Assembly (NCBI RefSeq): GCF_910592395.1
Contig: NC_088308.1
Span: forward strand, 1,612,001-1,676,000
Direction: 5' to 3'
DNA from: Lineus longissimus
Taxonomy: Eukaryota > Nemertea > Pilidiophora > Heteronemertea > Lineidae
Length of the DNA stretch: 64,000 nucleotides
Program-made: the position numbers and the translations under genes
Shown here: positions 12,601 to 25,441 of the stretch, one piece after another
Layout: each line of letters starts with the position of its first letter
How positions within the stretch are numbered: position 1 is the first letter of the stretch
The notes under the pieces: model-generated
What the model saw: the letters and a program-made list of their open reading frames with translations, nothing else
What the model was told of the DNA's origin: nothing
Databases searched by the model: none

Positions 12601-15600
12601 ATGTTTGACCTTGGCGGCTTTTAACGTAAGACGCAGGTATTTTTATGAATTTCGGCATCATTTTTATGTTTGTAAGAATGCATACATTATTCAGTGGTAA
12701 TTTTTTGATAGTTTGTCACATGGATATGACTCTTTGCTAAGGGGAAATGTGATCTCATGGTTTTTGTAGAAACGCTTACGCAACGCGCCAGTCTGTCACT
12801 GACTTCCCTTATACGAAACGATGCGCCTCGCTTGCCGCGTTTAATGTTCAACAATGACAAAGCTCATTGTAATGAAATATTCATTTCAATTGTTCAAACC
12901 AGGAAAAGCCCTGGCGCCACTATTTCTGTGTGTAAACCCTTGGCGGAACACTCAACATTCACTGAATTTGATGTCGTGACATTGACATGTATTGCAATGT
13001 AGGTTAATAGTCACTGAGAGACAAAGGATTTCTGTTCGACACAGTTAAAAGTCTACTTAATCGAACTCAAATCCTCGCCCAACCTATTGAAGGAGCAACA
13101 GAGGAACATCTTTCATTCTGAATACTCCATAACGCTGTCTTAATGTTGATACTATAGGAATCAATTCAATCATTTGTTTATACATATCAATATCCAATGA
13201 ATTAACCTCTAGCAACTCTTCCCTGATAGCGTTTAGTCGGAATCATTAAGGTTCATGAACCCTTTATAATGCTGCTAACAAACCTATCATATTTACTCAC
13301 TTTCCTCGCCCTTTTATCAGATTAATTAGCTTTTTCTTATGATATCAGAACTGGTCCATTACGACCCATCAGTGGCCAGCTTCCTGGGGCTGTAGTGTCT
13401 TCCTAAACGATGGCATTGTTGGAAGTCTTTAATAATGAATGAAAACATTTGGACTTGTTACTTAAGGTGTATGCTACTAATTGAGGGGAAGGCAGTTTGT
13501 TTTCTTTGATATCTGATGTGGTTCACATTTGTAATGACTCTTTCTGGAAGCTGTATTCAGATTGCCACAGGGGTCATTTTCGAGGTAGCCTCTACGATAT
13601 ATCAATAGATAGTCTCTACGATATATCAATAGATAGTCTCGCTCTGTGAATTTTTGGATTTCCGAAAATAAGATTGGATGAGCCGTCCGCTCGAATTGTC
13701 AAATCAAAAGGGCCCAATTCTCCATCACCGGTGCAGCAATCAGATATTAGCCAATCACGAGACGTTATTTATTTTGGGGAGTTTGGTCGTATATTCGTAT
13801 ATTTAATGTGCCACTTGTGAGATATCCTCAGCAACATCGAGACAAGCTAATATGTTGTACATCTGACATCTGATGCATATCACTATTTAATGTAATAACG
13901 TGCCACTCAAATCAGTACAAGAACCAAATACAGGGTCACGGCCATGATACTGTGTAGCCAGGCATCTCGGAACCAAAACCTCCGTATTTATCACAGCACC
14001 AGAGGACGGTCGGCCTTCCGGGTGGACAAACAGATATTTAAATGGCGCCAGTTGTCATTGGAATAATTGCTTGAGCTTATTAGACCAATATGCTTTTTAT
14101 TATATACAAATTAGATATGCCGCTAATTAGTTCATGCCCATGTAATTTAACATTTGTATTTGAAATGCATTGTTAATGTCAACCTTCCTAAACCAAATAT
14201 TATTGTTCGGATGCCGTGCTAGTTATTTCCTTGAACTGATTTCCTATACATTCATACTGACTAAATGCAAGGTCTAGGTTGTACTTTCGGTTGCAGCCCA
14301 CGGATATCTGGCCCTCTGGTCAGAGAAGCATAACTGATCAATCCTTGTCAGGAGCAAACGGCAAGAAGGCCAAGGATGGCGGTTATGGAACATCGAGAAG
14401 TAGAACAACAGGAACCAAACAGAAAAAAATCTTGTCAAATAAATTGACCTGATCAAGATGAATGTTCGATTAATAATGAAGCGTCGTGGCCCCCGCAAAG
14501 ATATGAATCAAACACACCGGAAGGCTTCATTATACCATTATTCCAAGTGCTGATGTCGGTTCTGATACAGTGAGTTACAACTTGTACTGTGATACCATCT
14601 CCATTTTGAGCAGTGTCCCGCTTGCCATTAACATGTAGCAACGTTGTAATCATTACAAATCTAAAAGAGGGTGTCAAAAGGCAAGAGCCAGAAATCTACT
14701 CAATGATTAACACCCGCGAAGGTCGTTTTGTCGAAAAAGATCTCAAAGATGGTCAATGGAACCCTCTACTTCTAGGTTAGGAATAGAGGTTTTTTGCCAT
14801 TACATGTGCCATGAGTGTACCCTGACGACCATGATCGAGACACCTGGATATATACCCATCCTGAACGTACATACCAGACTGAGCTTACTCCGTCCTCCAT
14901 CCTTGTCAGCCTAAGAATGCGCCCGCTCGCTCAGATCGACAATCAATTCCTCTCGTAGCTTGATCTCGATGCTACAACATTCCATGCTAAATTACATTTG
15001 GTCCTTGGTGAGATAAGACTCGGTATCGCCACGGGACAGGAGACATTTGGCGACAAGACGCAAATATTAGGATCATCAGAGAGAAATAACATAAAGCACA
15101 TGTATCGTTGGAGTTGAGGAGGAAGGTCATAGGTTTCGATCACGCATGTTATTGGTTTGTTGATACATGAGCATACACATAAAATAAGCACGTAAATTAT
15201 CATAAAAAAGTGGGTTTTCATGATGATAGCTAACCTAGCCTATGGCTAACCGAATGCGTGCGATAGCAGGCACATCCTCTACATGTTTTCTTTAGCAACA
15301 TGGTAATAGCAATGTACATGTACTGGAAGCTAATTGATTCTTTGTATATAAACTAAGAGCAAACCTTATATCTTTATGACTGAGTTAATGAATGCGGAAA
15401 TCACCACCGTTTACAAACTAACTTTCTAAATACTTTCTTATCATGTTAAACAAAGTGGTAATCACGAGGACTCAGGTTCGGCATATCCAATTCACCATGT
15501 TGATCGGTAAAAGTACAAACATTTCGAGAGAAATAACTCAAAAAGAGCTCTTTTGTGCGGTTTCTCTCAGAAGAAAACCTCTATGTTTTCCTATATGACC

Positions 15601-18600
15601 CCAGGATACGATATTGGCAGAAACATCCATGGCTTAGGATCTGTCAGGTCACCTCAAGTTTCAATCAACACCAAACTGATGCAACTACCCCGGGGCACTG
15701 ACCCACCTAAGCCTACATTACGGAAAGTTGCACTTCTGAATCATCCGATGACCTTGCTGCTCCCCCTAAGTCATTTCCCATCTATAGCTGGTTATGCAAC
15801 GAACCGCTTCTGGGAGAAATTCGCGGCAATCCTTCATTCGCCATTGGCCAGTTATCATGATATGGTGAGAGTTGAATGAGCAAGTAACTCATTACACTAG
15901 GTGCCCGATTGCCACCAGACAACCCCCGATGCCAGACTTGGAGAATGCTCAGTTATCAAATGCCACTAACTCAGTTTTCATAAGTTTCTATTGACCACCT
16001 TCTTGCATTGACGGCCTCAATTATTGCCATGGGCAGTACATCAGAAAAGGAGGAACCTCTCACAGTTTTCCTTTCTAAGAAATGGTAAACAGATGCACAT
16101 TTAGCCTGCAATCGTACATGAGTATGTCCCCGAGGGCTTCAAGAAGTAGTTAAGGAATTAGGCCTTCACACAGCCAGTAATTGAAGAGTAAGTGGTTACG
16201 TTCCCTTGCACAATCTAACTCTACCTTCAATCAAAAGGATTCCATTCCGACCCAGTGCCGATTCCGACATACACATTCAGAGTCAGATTGTAGGGGGAGG
16301 CCACCCAACATTGTGTACAAACCTTCATATTATGAAGATTCCTCTTTATTTGATCTTAATTGTCGCAGTTAACCTGCTCAGAAAATGAATAATTCGCGTC
16401 GTACTTCTTTCGGTTTAAGATCGTCGTTTATCAGGCATACTGTACTGTTCATTATAGCCCTGGATAATGCTTAATGCTTCTTATTTGCACATGTACTGCA
16501 CACATACGTTCGCGTTGTCTGGTAAGATTTCGGTGAGAAATGACACTCAGCTGACAGCGAGTTTTCAACATCATTTACCGAGTTAACACCCTTGTGGTTT
16601 ATACTTATATAAAATGTGCATCATTTGACATCCCCTGCACCCGATAAACTATATTCGCGTACCATTTGTAAACAAGAGGCATATCATCTCTGCACTACAT
16701 ACTAAGTAGCTTAGAATTACATTTCGATTAAAAATGTATAAGTTCGCAACAATAGCCCACCGGAGCGTGGTAAGTAGCTCATTCGATAGCTCTTGCCGGG
16801 GTACTTAACAGATACTTCAGTGACTTTGAAAATGAAACTGCAGAAACGTATCGACTTCATTACCCTGATTTAAAATATTGATGTGTTTCCGTCACGAACA
16901 GTATTGTTTTGAGTAACGGGGTCCAAGTCCAATAAAACCATTGGTTTAGAACAACACATTTCTCAACAGACATGTAAACCTGACTTTTGGTTCGCCAACC
17001 ACATTTCCTATACAGTCATGTATACATCCTGACTATTTCCTCAATGAGACAAACTTCCAGCCACGGACTGAGAGTCACCAAAGCCTGACCCACCTCATGA
17101 ACTATACAACAGTCGACCGTGCCAACGACGATACCAAAAGAAATCGTACCCGAGCCACCATATCGATATGTTTCTAAGATTACAGGGAGATGTGCCGGAT
17201 ATGGAAAAATGACAGCGAAGCCTGCCAAGCTAATGGACGAAACTTAGAATTTAGAGATACCTCCATTGATAATGGCGAAGACAAAGGAAGTTATGGTGAT
17301 CTGTGATAGATCGCCCCATCTTAATGACAATTACGTTAATGGATTATAGCTGACGGGTGCATGTTGATCCATTCCTCTCGCCACAGGAACATATCTTCGA
17401 CAGATTGGCCGTGCACCGTTACCGTCTCTACCCCTCATAACGGCGTAGGAAATTACCTTTCAGAAAATCTATCATGGCGACGGAAATTAGTGACCACTGC
17501 CAGATATATTTCCGAGGAAGCTTTATCAATATTATACGAGTGAATTTAAACCTACTTCAAAGCACCGGTAATGCGTCGAAATTGAATATGATTTGTAACT
17601 TTGAGCCATTCGGATGTCCACGCCGTTTGGTTCTCGTATTGAGGGGATTAGGGTCCGATGCGGGGATTATTGGTAGAACATCGATCGTGTTTGCACCAAG
17701 GGTGGGGGGAGGGTGTGGACGCGGATAAAAGTAGTCCGGTTACGCCGACCCCTGGGATGGACGCAATGTTATCCAATTTATTGATGCAAAAGCTATTACG
17801 AGACCACCGGACAATACGATTGACCATATGATCGCACAGGAGAGGCAGCAGTTTGAGATGGGAAGGAGATATCGTGAACCACATTCGAGTCCGGCCAACT
17901 TTGGCTATCTTCGATCAGCAAAAACCACGAGGAGCAAGGTCGATATTGGTCAACCACTTGGAAAGCGGCGCGATCGGACAATGATCACACCGGCAAAATC
18001 TGACGATCACACACACAGCAATTTAATTATCCTTTGTAACTCGGAACGTTGACCACCACTAGGAATGTATAACAAACAAGATTAGGGCCCCTCCCAATGC
18101 TTTTTCAAAATACTATATATGTAAAGAAAGAACTAAGTGAACGAGCATTAGATAGAACGAAAAAATTATCTGTTCTCGAGAAAGATCAACTTCTTTTTTA
18201 TATCTTATCATGATTTTCATTGGCCGTGCAAGAAGAATTGTTCAAGAACATTGGTGAAAGCTGGGAAAGTAAGCCAAGTGGACCTATGGATATGACATTA
18301 CAGATTCGAGTATAAGTCATCAATTTTCTTTTCATGGTGTCACAGTGCATGACAAAAAGGTGTTTTTAGGCTGTTAGTCAAATTTCAAACTATTAACCCA
18401 TTAGTGTTAAAATGCTGTGATTTTTTCCAATATTTACTGAGCTATCTTTTTCGTTGTGGTGTTTCTCTCCGCAAGAAGTGAAGTCATTCATTTGATAAAA
18501 GTTTAGACAACTCTCTGTGTAAATGGATAACCATACGCAATTACAGTACTTCAGAATACATCAAAAACATGTTTAGTTCAGTTATTATACTAAGGACTAC

Positions 18601-21102
18601 TGAACAATTTTAAGAGTGTGCATCTCTCCCCAGGGTGAAATGCTTCGACGTGGTCGCTGACTAGCGAACCGGTGTCATTTTGGCTGCTTTATTGAATCAC
18701 CCTGGCCCAATTCATCATGATCGCTCATTACTTACCAGCAAATTACTACCTGTCCATCAGCAAGGTGACTGCGGTTCACAGCATTTGGAAAAACAGCCTT
18801 TTCGTCGATAGGAATCGAACCATGCATTCATTGTGTTTGAGTACCACGCAAGACAGCTCTGCAGCATGTTTCGTGTACGAAGCGTTGCTCCAGGGAATAC
18901 CTTGACCGCTGACAGAAAACGATGGGCAATTTCTGACACAGATTTTAACAGCGCATTGATTTGGTCGTAGCAAGGATGGAGCCTGGTTTTGAAATCACAG
19001 TCATTAAGATTTCTTGCTCTCCGTTAGCGGTATTTTCAGCTCATATTGTACTGACTTCCGTAAAAAGCTGCAAAAACTTCCGTAAATTCCAAACTCTCAG
19101 AACATTCTGTATGACAGCACCACAATTTACACCATCATCTGAAGTACCGTGGTTCACTACAAGTCTCAAATAACTGAAAATTGGATCATGGCCGTCTCAC
19201 ATGTCAACACCTTTATGCTAGGAGAGCTATAATGTAACTCACGGTACTGTCACACAATACCGATGGTCCTTGACAATTCGGAAGCACGTCGAGTGTGTGA
19301 AGATATGGAGGATATACCTGAACTTAACTGATATTCTCTGATTATTCTAATCTTGAGATAAGTTGATGGTTGTCGAACGCTCGGCAGTACGACGTCCGTG
19401 GCCCCAGTTTGTCTCGTTTCCTGGACCACGGACTCCTTGTTGGCGTCACAGTCAAGGATAGGACGTGTAGGGACAGACGGTGGACGACGGGAACGGCATG
19501 GCGTGTCATGCTCATGCCAGAGCGCGTGTAGCGGACCAGAAAAACCGGGATGACCCAATATGATCGCGAGATTCCTGTTACAAGGTACCTGTCAGTTGTC
19601 ATGTTGCCTTGGCTTTTGATAAAGAACAGAGTGCTCAAGCAATTGCCTTCCTTGACAAATTTTACACCAGATTTTGCACTTCACTGTGATAAGTTACTTC
19701 GGTCAGTTTGACACTCGTCGGGTATACTCCGTCTCCGGCCACCGCTCTATCGCTGACATGGCTTTGGGAGAGCAATGCTTTACTTGACGATGTGAGACTG
19801 CATCCGATCGAAGAGAAATTGCCAACCAAGATTTTCACTCCTCCAATTCCATGTATTTGGAAAAGGAACCATGCAGCTCAAGACAGTTTCGAATGAAACT
19901 AGTGTTTTCCCACATTACTGAGCCCAACTCCGCCCGGATACACGACGAGTTTTACAAGGTTGTGTGACGCCGCAGGTACTTCAAATTCGCCATGGAGACC
20001 ATTGGAGAAGTGACCGCCATTGACAGAGAAATTACATGTAATCTTAGCAAACAAAGTCAAGCTATCAAGGTCTTTCCCTTTGACGGTAGTACTCATTACA
20101 TGTTTAATTACTACAATAAAATATGCTTAACTTATAAAGATAAGAAGTCTCAATAAACGGCATTTGGCACTCTTTTAAAGTCAATAAAAGCAATCACGTT
20201 GGTAATACGAAGGTATAGTTTTGGAAAGAATGTTGTCTTTTGGGCTTCAGGGTGATAAAAGAAACACGAAGTCTGATGTAACAAAGATGATGCCATGACT
20301 GACGAAGTTACCATAATCCTCGTCATTCATTGACCACAATTACTCTGAAGTAACAGATTTACTGGTGATTACAAAGAGGAGGAGTTACGCCCAGCCCCAG
20401 ACTCCAGCAAGACACAATTCCTTTGACAGTAAAGCCGCTTCTATACCAGTGATTCATTAGGGAACTGAGATTACCAAGGTAATTGTTTGGAAATCATGAT
20501 TAGTTCTCACTACAATTCATCTACTGCGTCCTCAAATCAGGGATAATCCCGGATTATTGTAGCTTCAGCAACTGACAATCAGAGAGTGACGCATTAGCAG
20601 AGCAGAGGACCGGCAATTCAAATATCTGGGGTTCGAATCCCTGTCATGGCAACTTGATTTTCTGGACTTATGCCATTCGTTGTAAAGCGCTTGGTTTCTC
20701 ACAGTTCCAGTCTAGTCACAGCCAAGCTTATGAGACCAAATAACAGGGAGAGAACGTTAATTCGCCACAAACTTGCTTGATGGATGCTAAACTAACTAAA
20801 GAGAAAGGTCTTTAACTTGGTGCCTTACCTGTGTGGCTGAATATCATCCGCACAGTGTTTCCCCTCTTCCCATCTTTCGGGATCGTGCTAAACTTGTATC
20901 TGTCATATAAATCCAACATATATTTCGGCGCTTCTTCAATCTCCTCTTGTTTGTGATGCCGTATACTCGGAAACTCCTTAAATCCTAACATTTTCTTGAC
21001 AGCATGTTGTAGAATGACTGCCTGGTCGTCGCGAAGTTTCGTACTCGTCACAGTCCCCCAGAGGAGGGGTATTAAAAACACTAAGTTCCGGAACACCAAC
21101 AT
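6636..21102 (-). CDS. BMP3: BMP3/GDF10-type TGF-beta family ligand precursor
   Basis: Coding exons, 5' to 3': 21102-20829 (phase 1 end), 8710-7569 (phase 0 end) and 6827-6636; 535 residues. Exon 1 begins with a hydrophobic signal peptide ([16 protein letters not shown]). Exon 2 holds the prodomain and the start of the mature part; a strongly basic Arg/Asn linker precedes it with several RxxR-type furin candidates. The mature knot has seven cysteines: CQKRK, YCAGKC, PCCVP and SCGCR. The strings [29 protein letters not shown] and [10 protein letters not shown] are diagnostic for BMP3/GDF10 over BMP2/4, BMP5-8 or activins. The short-long-short layout with an intron inside the knot matches my memory of vertebrate BMP3/GDF10. 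It probably represents the single pre-duplication gene, so BMP3 and GDF10 are equally fair names. Vertebrate BMP3 is secreted and antagonises other BMP/activin signals; that role is inference here. Confidence 0.95.
9921..9946. repeat. Short tandem repeat, GAGAATCT x3
   Basis: Three perfect 8-bp copies inside BMP3 intron 1. Confidence 0.8.
13591..13638. repeat. 24-bp tandem duplication
   Basis: Two copies of a 24-bp unit beginning TCTACGATATATCAATAGAT, in BMP3 intron 1. A recent local duplication with no evident function. Confidence 0.85.
20595..20710 (+). mobile_element. tRNA-derived SINE relic
   Basis: A perfect internal polymerase III A box (TAGCAGAGCAG, 20595-20605) and a perfect B box (GGTTCGAATCC, 20630-20640) lie 24 bp apart, followed by a non-tRNA body containing TTGTAAAGCGCTT. 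The stem pairings of a functional tRNA are not evident, and the body after the B box is typical of tRNA-derived SINEs. The boundaries are approximate. It lies just downstream (in transcript order) of BMP3 exon 1. Confidence 0.55.
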
Positions 21103-21599
21103 CGTATTAACAGCGTCCTCGCAAGAAAAGATAAAAATGTGCTCCCAACACTTAAGGGTACGAGATTGTAGCAGCAGACAATTACATTGGAGATATGTAG
21201 AATTCTATATATCGGTAGATAACCTTACTAAAACAAGTAATATTATTCCCATGTACGTTGATGTTGTTTTAACACTCCAAGTGACGACGGTCTACATTTC
21301 CAGACCAAATTCTATTGACCATGAGGTCTATCTATTCCAGTTAGGTTCCGGCGTAAACAAAACACGAAGAAGAGTGGCGACAAAGAATATCAATTCGTAG
21401 TTAAACTGTCGATAGCATTCGTAAATCCAAGGAACACAATATCAATATGAATATGGGCGAAATGTGAAGTACTCCTGAAGTATCCTATGCAAAGTAGCTG
21501 TGATGTATAAAGTTGTTAAACTGAATTACGTTATAAACAACTTTCGTGAGAGAAAAAAAATTGAACGTTATGTGTGCAAGCTTGATGGATCCTCTTTGG

Positions 21600-22170
21600 T
21601 GAGTCCTCTCACGTGCTGTAGTTTATGTTGTGCGTTCGCGCAGCCATTTTAACTATCGACCAATAAAACACCGCGAATCTGGTCGTATGCAAAGTGAGAG
21701 TCCTCGCTTCTCTTGCGGAGTAGTCACAATCAGAGAACGCAGTCTCGGACTCGTAAACAGTCGCGTTGCTCAGGTCTGAATGAACAAAAATTACTGCCGC
21801 GAACTGAGCGGCGCCCGGAACATGAATAATGGTTCCTGGAACTGAATTGGGGTTCGCTGGTTTGGAGTAGTAAAGGCGGCTAATTAGCGAACGTGTGTCT
21901 TTGTCCACCGCCCCTGGTTGGCTCCGCGAATAAAGACATCAGCTCTCCGACCGTGGAGACATAATCGACCGCTTTCACTCCGGAGCCACAAGACCTGAAG
22001 CGTCGACCTCTGCTATCTCTTTATCTCTATTATTGCTAACATTGTCGCCGAGCTCTTGACTTTACAAGGTTTTGTACGCGACAATTCTGGAACTTCATTT
22101 CATTATAATCTTATTTACCTTGCGCCTCTTTGTAGCGAGTTGTGACTACGTTTTGATGCGCTAAAAGGGT
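21600..22170 (-). promoter_or_regulatory. Candidate BMP3/GDF10 promoter/5' region, CpG-rich
   Basis: This stretch is visibly richer in CpG than its surroundings (for example GTTCGCGCAGCC near 21633 and GCGGCGCCCGG near 21807) and contains a CCAAT box at 21660-21664. It starts 500 bp upstream of the BMP3 ATG. It carries an open 99-codon minus frame with no recognisable domain, which I take as chance. No TATA box or start site can be fixed from sequence. Confidence 0.3.
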
Positions 22171-22369
22171 GTCCAGTGGCGTCAGCGACAGTGTCCACTT
22201 TGGCGGGCTTTTTTCAAGGGATCAAATTCCTGACAGGGATGGCATTGTCCTCACTCAGATTTGGAATATTCGCCCTCAAGTTCTAAACAGTTACCGGTCA
22301 TTGGCAAGGTTGAGTGACCCGCTGTCAACGGGTCATGTTTCAAGGTCACGTACTACGCCCATGATATTG

Positions 22370-22700
22370 TACGAAGCTGACGTAAGACACGATCCAGTTT
22401 CATACATGAAGCCAGCTGACGTGAGGCATAATATATAGCCAATAAGGAAACATGATACAGTTCTACCCGTAGCTGACTAGAGACGTGATACATACATGAC
22501 ATATAGCTGACGTTGACATACGCGTAGCTGACGTCGTTTTATACACATACATTGTAGCTGACGTGAGACATATCGCTTTATACACGTAGCTGACATAAGG
22601 CGTGTAGTTTTAGACATGATACTCTATACAATGTACACGTAGCTGAGACGTACACGTATTGCTGACGTCAGACATGATTCGTTATGTATTTTAGCTGGCA
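22370..22700 (+). repeat. Degenerate repeat cluster with CRE-like TGACGT cores
   Basis: Ten copies of an AGCTGAC-type core at about 22375, 22414, 22471, 22505, 22526, 22556, 22588, 22641, 22662 and 22693, spaced 19-57 bp and linked by variants of ATACATGA/TATACACG. Several contain the CREB/ATF half-site TGACGT, and 22663-22670 is a full palindromic CRE, TGACGTCA. It lies 1.3 kb upstream of the BMP3 ATG. It may be a decayed minisatellite or a multi-site regulatory element; the sequence alone does not decide. Confidence 0.55.
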
Positions 22701-25417
22701 TAAGGTATCATCATCCAACCCATATGTGGTAAATGGCCAATGCATCATATTCGCGTTCTCCTTAGCAGACAAACATGACGGATACGTGCGAAGCCGAAAC
22801 ATTTCTCAATCGGTGATAAATCTCGGTTCATACTTGATCTGTTGATAGTAATCTCCAGTCGATTGGGAATAACAAGGTGAATGATTTAAGCATTGGCAAT
22901 AACTTTAACGCAATCAATGGTGTAAGAGTGCATAAAGAAACATTAGAGGTATGTTTGGGGGCAAATCTGATAATCCTCAAACCGCTTAGGGGTGATTTTG
23001 TTTAACGTCAGATTTGAGGTTAACTTGCATTACATTGGCCAGCTATGCAATTTTCTTAGGTATACAGATCGTCAAAGCATCTCACTAACGTTACAAAGAA
23101 ACGATGAGAGAGTCCAGTCTTTTGAATCGCCTCATTTGGCCAATTGTATACATATGTAAGAAACTATTTAGACTACAAAAACCCGCAGCCTTGGTGAGTT
23201 TTGTCGTCCAAAGTTAAGTGATGTAGCACTTTATAATCTTGAAAATCAGCAAAGAGACAAACATAATCTGAATTTGTAATTGAACAACAAATCAGGTTAA
23301 TTTCGCGGAAAGTTAATATTTGTGTCGCATGTTGTCGCGACTTGCTAGGAACATGTTTGCGATATTCTAGTGACACTCATCTGAAACACTAATTTGTGGA
23401 AGCGTCGCCCATTGTTCCTCCTAGTTTAAGAACTGTGACACTCATAACACTTCTTACTTTAACAACTCTTTAAATAAAAGTGGTGTTTATCAGATATATA
23501 AAACATGTTTTCCTGGCCGAAAGAGTCAAAATTATGGCAAATGCGGCGCTTGAGTTCCGAGGAATTCACTACACTTCGGTCGAAAGTTAACATGTAAAAT
23601 GGTGTAAAAACATAAAAGACATAGGTTGACATGCCCATCCCTCCACAAGATGAACCGCGGATCGGAGCCTGTTCCAACGAATAACAAAGACAGAACAAAT
23701 GTGTTTTTTTTTCTCTTGAGATTGTTGATAACATACCTTAACCCTTGAGCCGCACCTTGCGGATCAACCGAGGATCAATGATTAAGTCGAGTCATTGATC
23801 TCTGAACAACGCATAAATCAATACACAAATGAATGCATGGGTTTATTTTGGTTTTGGGAATGTTTGGAGTTAGAGTGCCGGGATTGGAGTTCTCAGTTTA
23901 CCAGATGATGGCATCCTTGTAAGGGACGACTTGACTTACAATGCTTATTTGGTGTACGCACTCGACGTAGAGATAACTAGAACATGGTTATAGCATGTAC
24001 GTGAACACTATGGTTTATACATTTAACTTCAACGTCATTACAATAATTGCACATCAGCAAACTTCTTTCTGTGTTAACATATTTAACATGAGAGGTCAAG
24101 CCAAAACATAGCGCTAATTTCGGCTTTTAAATAGCTTAAGTGTGATTGACTATGACGTTCAAACGTTTAGTTTAATCAGGCGACTTAACACCAAATGAAT
24201 GACAAGGGAACCTACATGTATACGCCCTCGTCACCACTTCAGACAGCCAAAGGGCCAACACTAAACAATACCAACACGTCAGATTAACTCTCAAGTGATT
24301 CATGAATAGTGTTTTAATTTGTCTAAATCTCTTGATCTTATGCGCTGTATAATCATCTCTGCTACAAATTTAGACTTATTTTTGCGGATATTTTCGCATT
24401 TGTTTCAAATGAACTGTTTTGACACCAAGGGTGCAGTATGCCATTGACCTGTCTTTCTCTGAAGTGGTTATTATGAATAATTTAATCAGGCGAGAAGGGG
24501 CTTTTACCTCGGTTTTAACATGTAACATTTTACATGTAATGGCCCACAACAATGAAACTAAAATTATCTTATAAATATTCGTCAAGAGAAAGTCAGTGAG
24601 ACTAAGCTTTAGTCGTCCCGTTTCAGTGCACACGTACATCTCACACGGTATGGATGAAACTCTCGTTGTTAGATCCGATTGATTCTCAAAACAACAATCC
24701 TAAACTTGATTGGTCCGATTAGCATCACGTGACGAGTGTTATGCGACTTGATTTGTCCGAGTCCGATCACACATTTAATGGTGCACTGTATTGTAACATC
24801 AAGCTCATGTAAAAAACAGCAATCGAACTTGTTAACAAAGACTCTGAAATGATGCAACCTGAAGGTATGCGTACAATGTACCTTGACTCAAGCAGGGAGT
24901 CAAGCGTGATCAGAATCGTCGATGTAAGCTGGTGTAGAATGAACTCAAATCGGATCACCAACCATTCAAGTAACCGACCATTCAAGCAACTGGGATGTCA
25001 AAGACATCTTTCCTTGCCAGTCCTAACATGCTTGACATCTATAAAATACAGTCACAATTCTCGATATTCACGGTTTTGTAATTACTGCAACAGCCATTGA
25101 GTCCTCTTCACTCCCTCAAAGTATCAGCACTTGGCGATCAGGACGAAATACTTCCAAGTATGAAACTGATTCTCCTTATTTCCAATGGAGAGGTTTGGTT
25201 TCGGCATTACGCCGGTGACAGGGAGGGCCTTAGAGAGGTGGCGCACTCTCCTGACTCCCGGCCCACTCACCTATACAGCCACATGTATCTTGTGATGTCT
25301 TCGATTTTATTCCAAATTGGACCTGCGCATAGATAACGACTTCGTTTACAGAACCGTCCTAAGTCGTGGCCATTATGACTTTGAATGTGACTGTGCCTTA
25401 TAAGAACGACGAAGGCA

Positions 25418-25441
25418 ATGATGATGATGATGATGATGATG
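25418..25441 (+). repeat. (ATG)8 microsatellite
   Basis: Eight perfect ATG triplets. No reading frame or gene is attached to it. Confidence 0.9.

Larger units (their letters stand above)
8711..20828 (-). other. First intron of the BMP3/GDF10 gene, 12.1 kb
   Basis: Donor GTAAGG at 20828 down, acceptor CTTTCAG ending at 8711. No other gene recognised inside on either strand; all open frames are short and unlike known domains. It holds a tRNA-derived SINE relic (20595-20710), a 24-bp x2 tandem repeat (13591-13638), a short GAGAATCT repeat (9921-9946) and a possible SINE fragment around 11660-11760 (minus). Confidence 0.6.

Noticed and set aside
21609-21908. 99-codon minus-strand frame upstream of BMP3
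   Set aside because: Lies in the CpG-rich presumptive promoter/5' region and shows no domain; CpG-rich DNA has few stop codons, so a frame of this length is expected.
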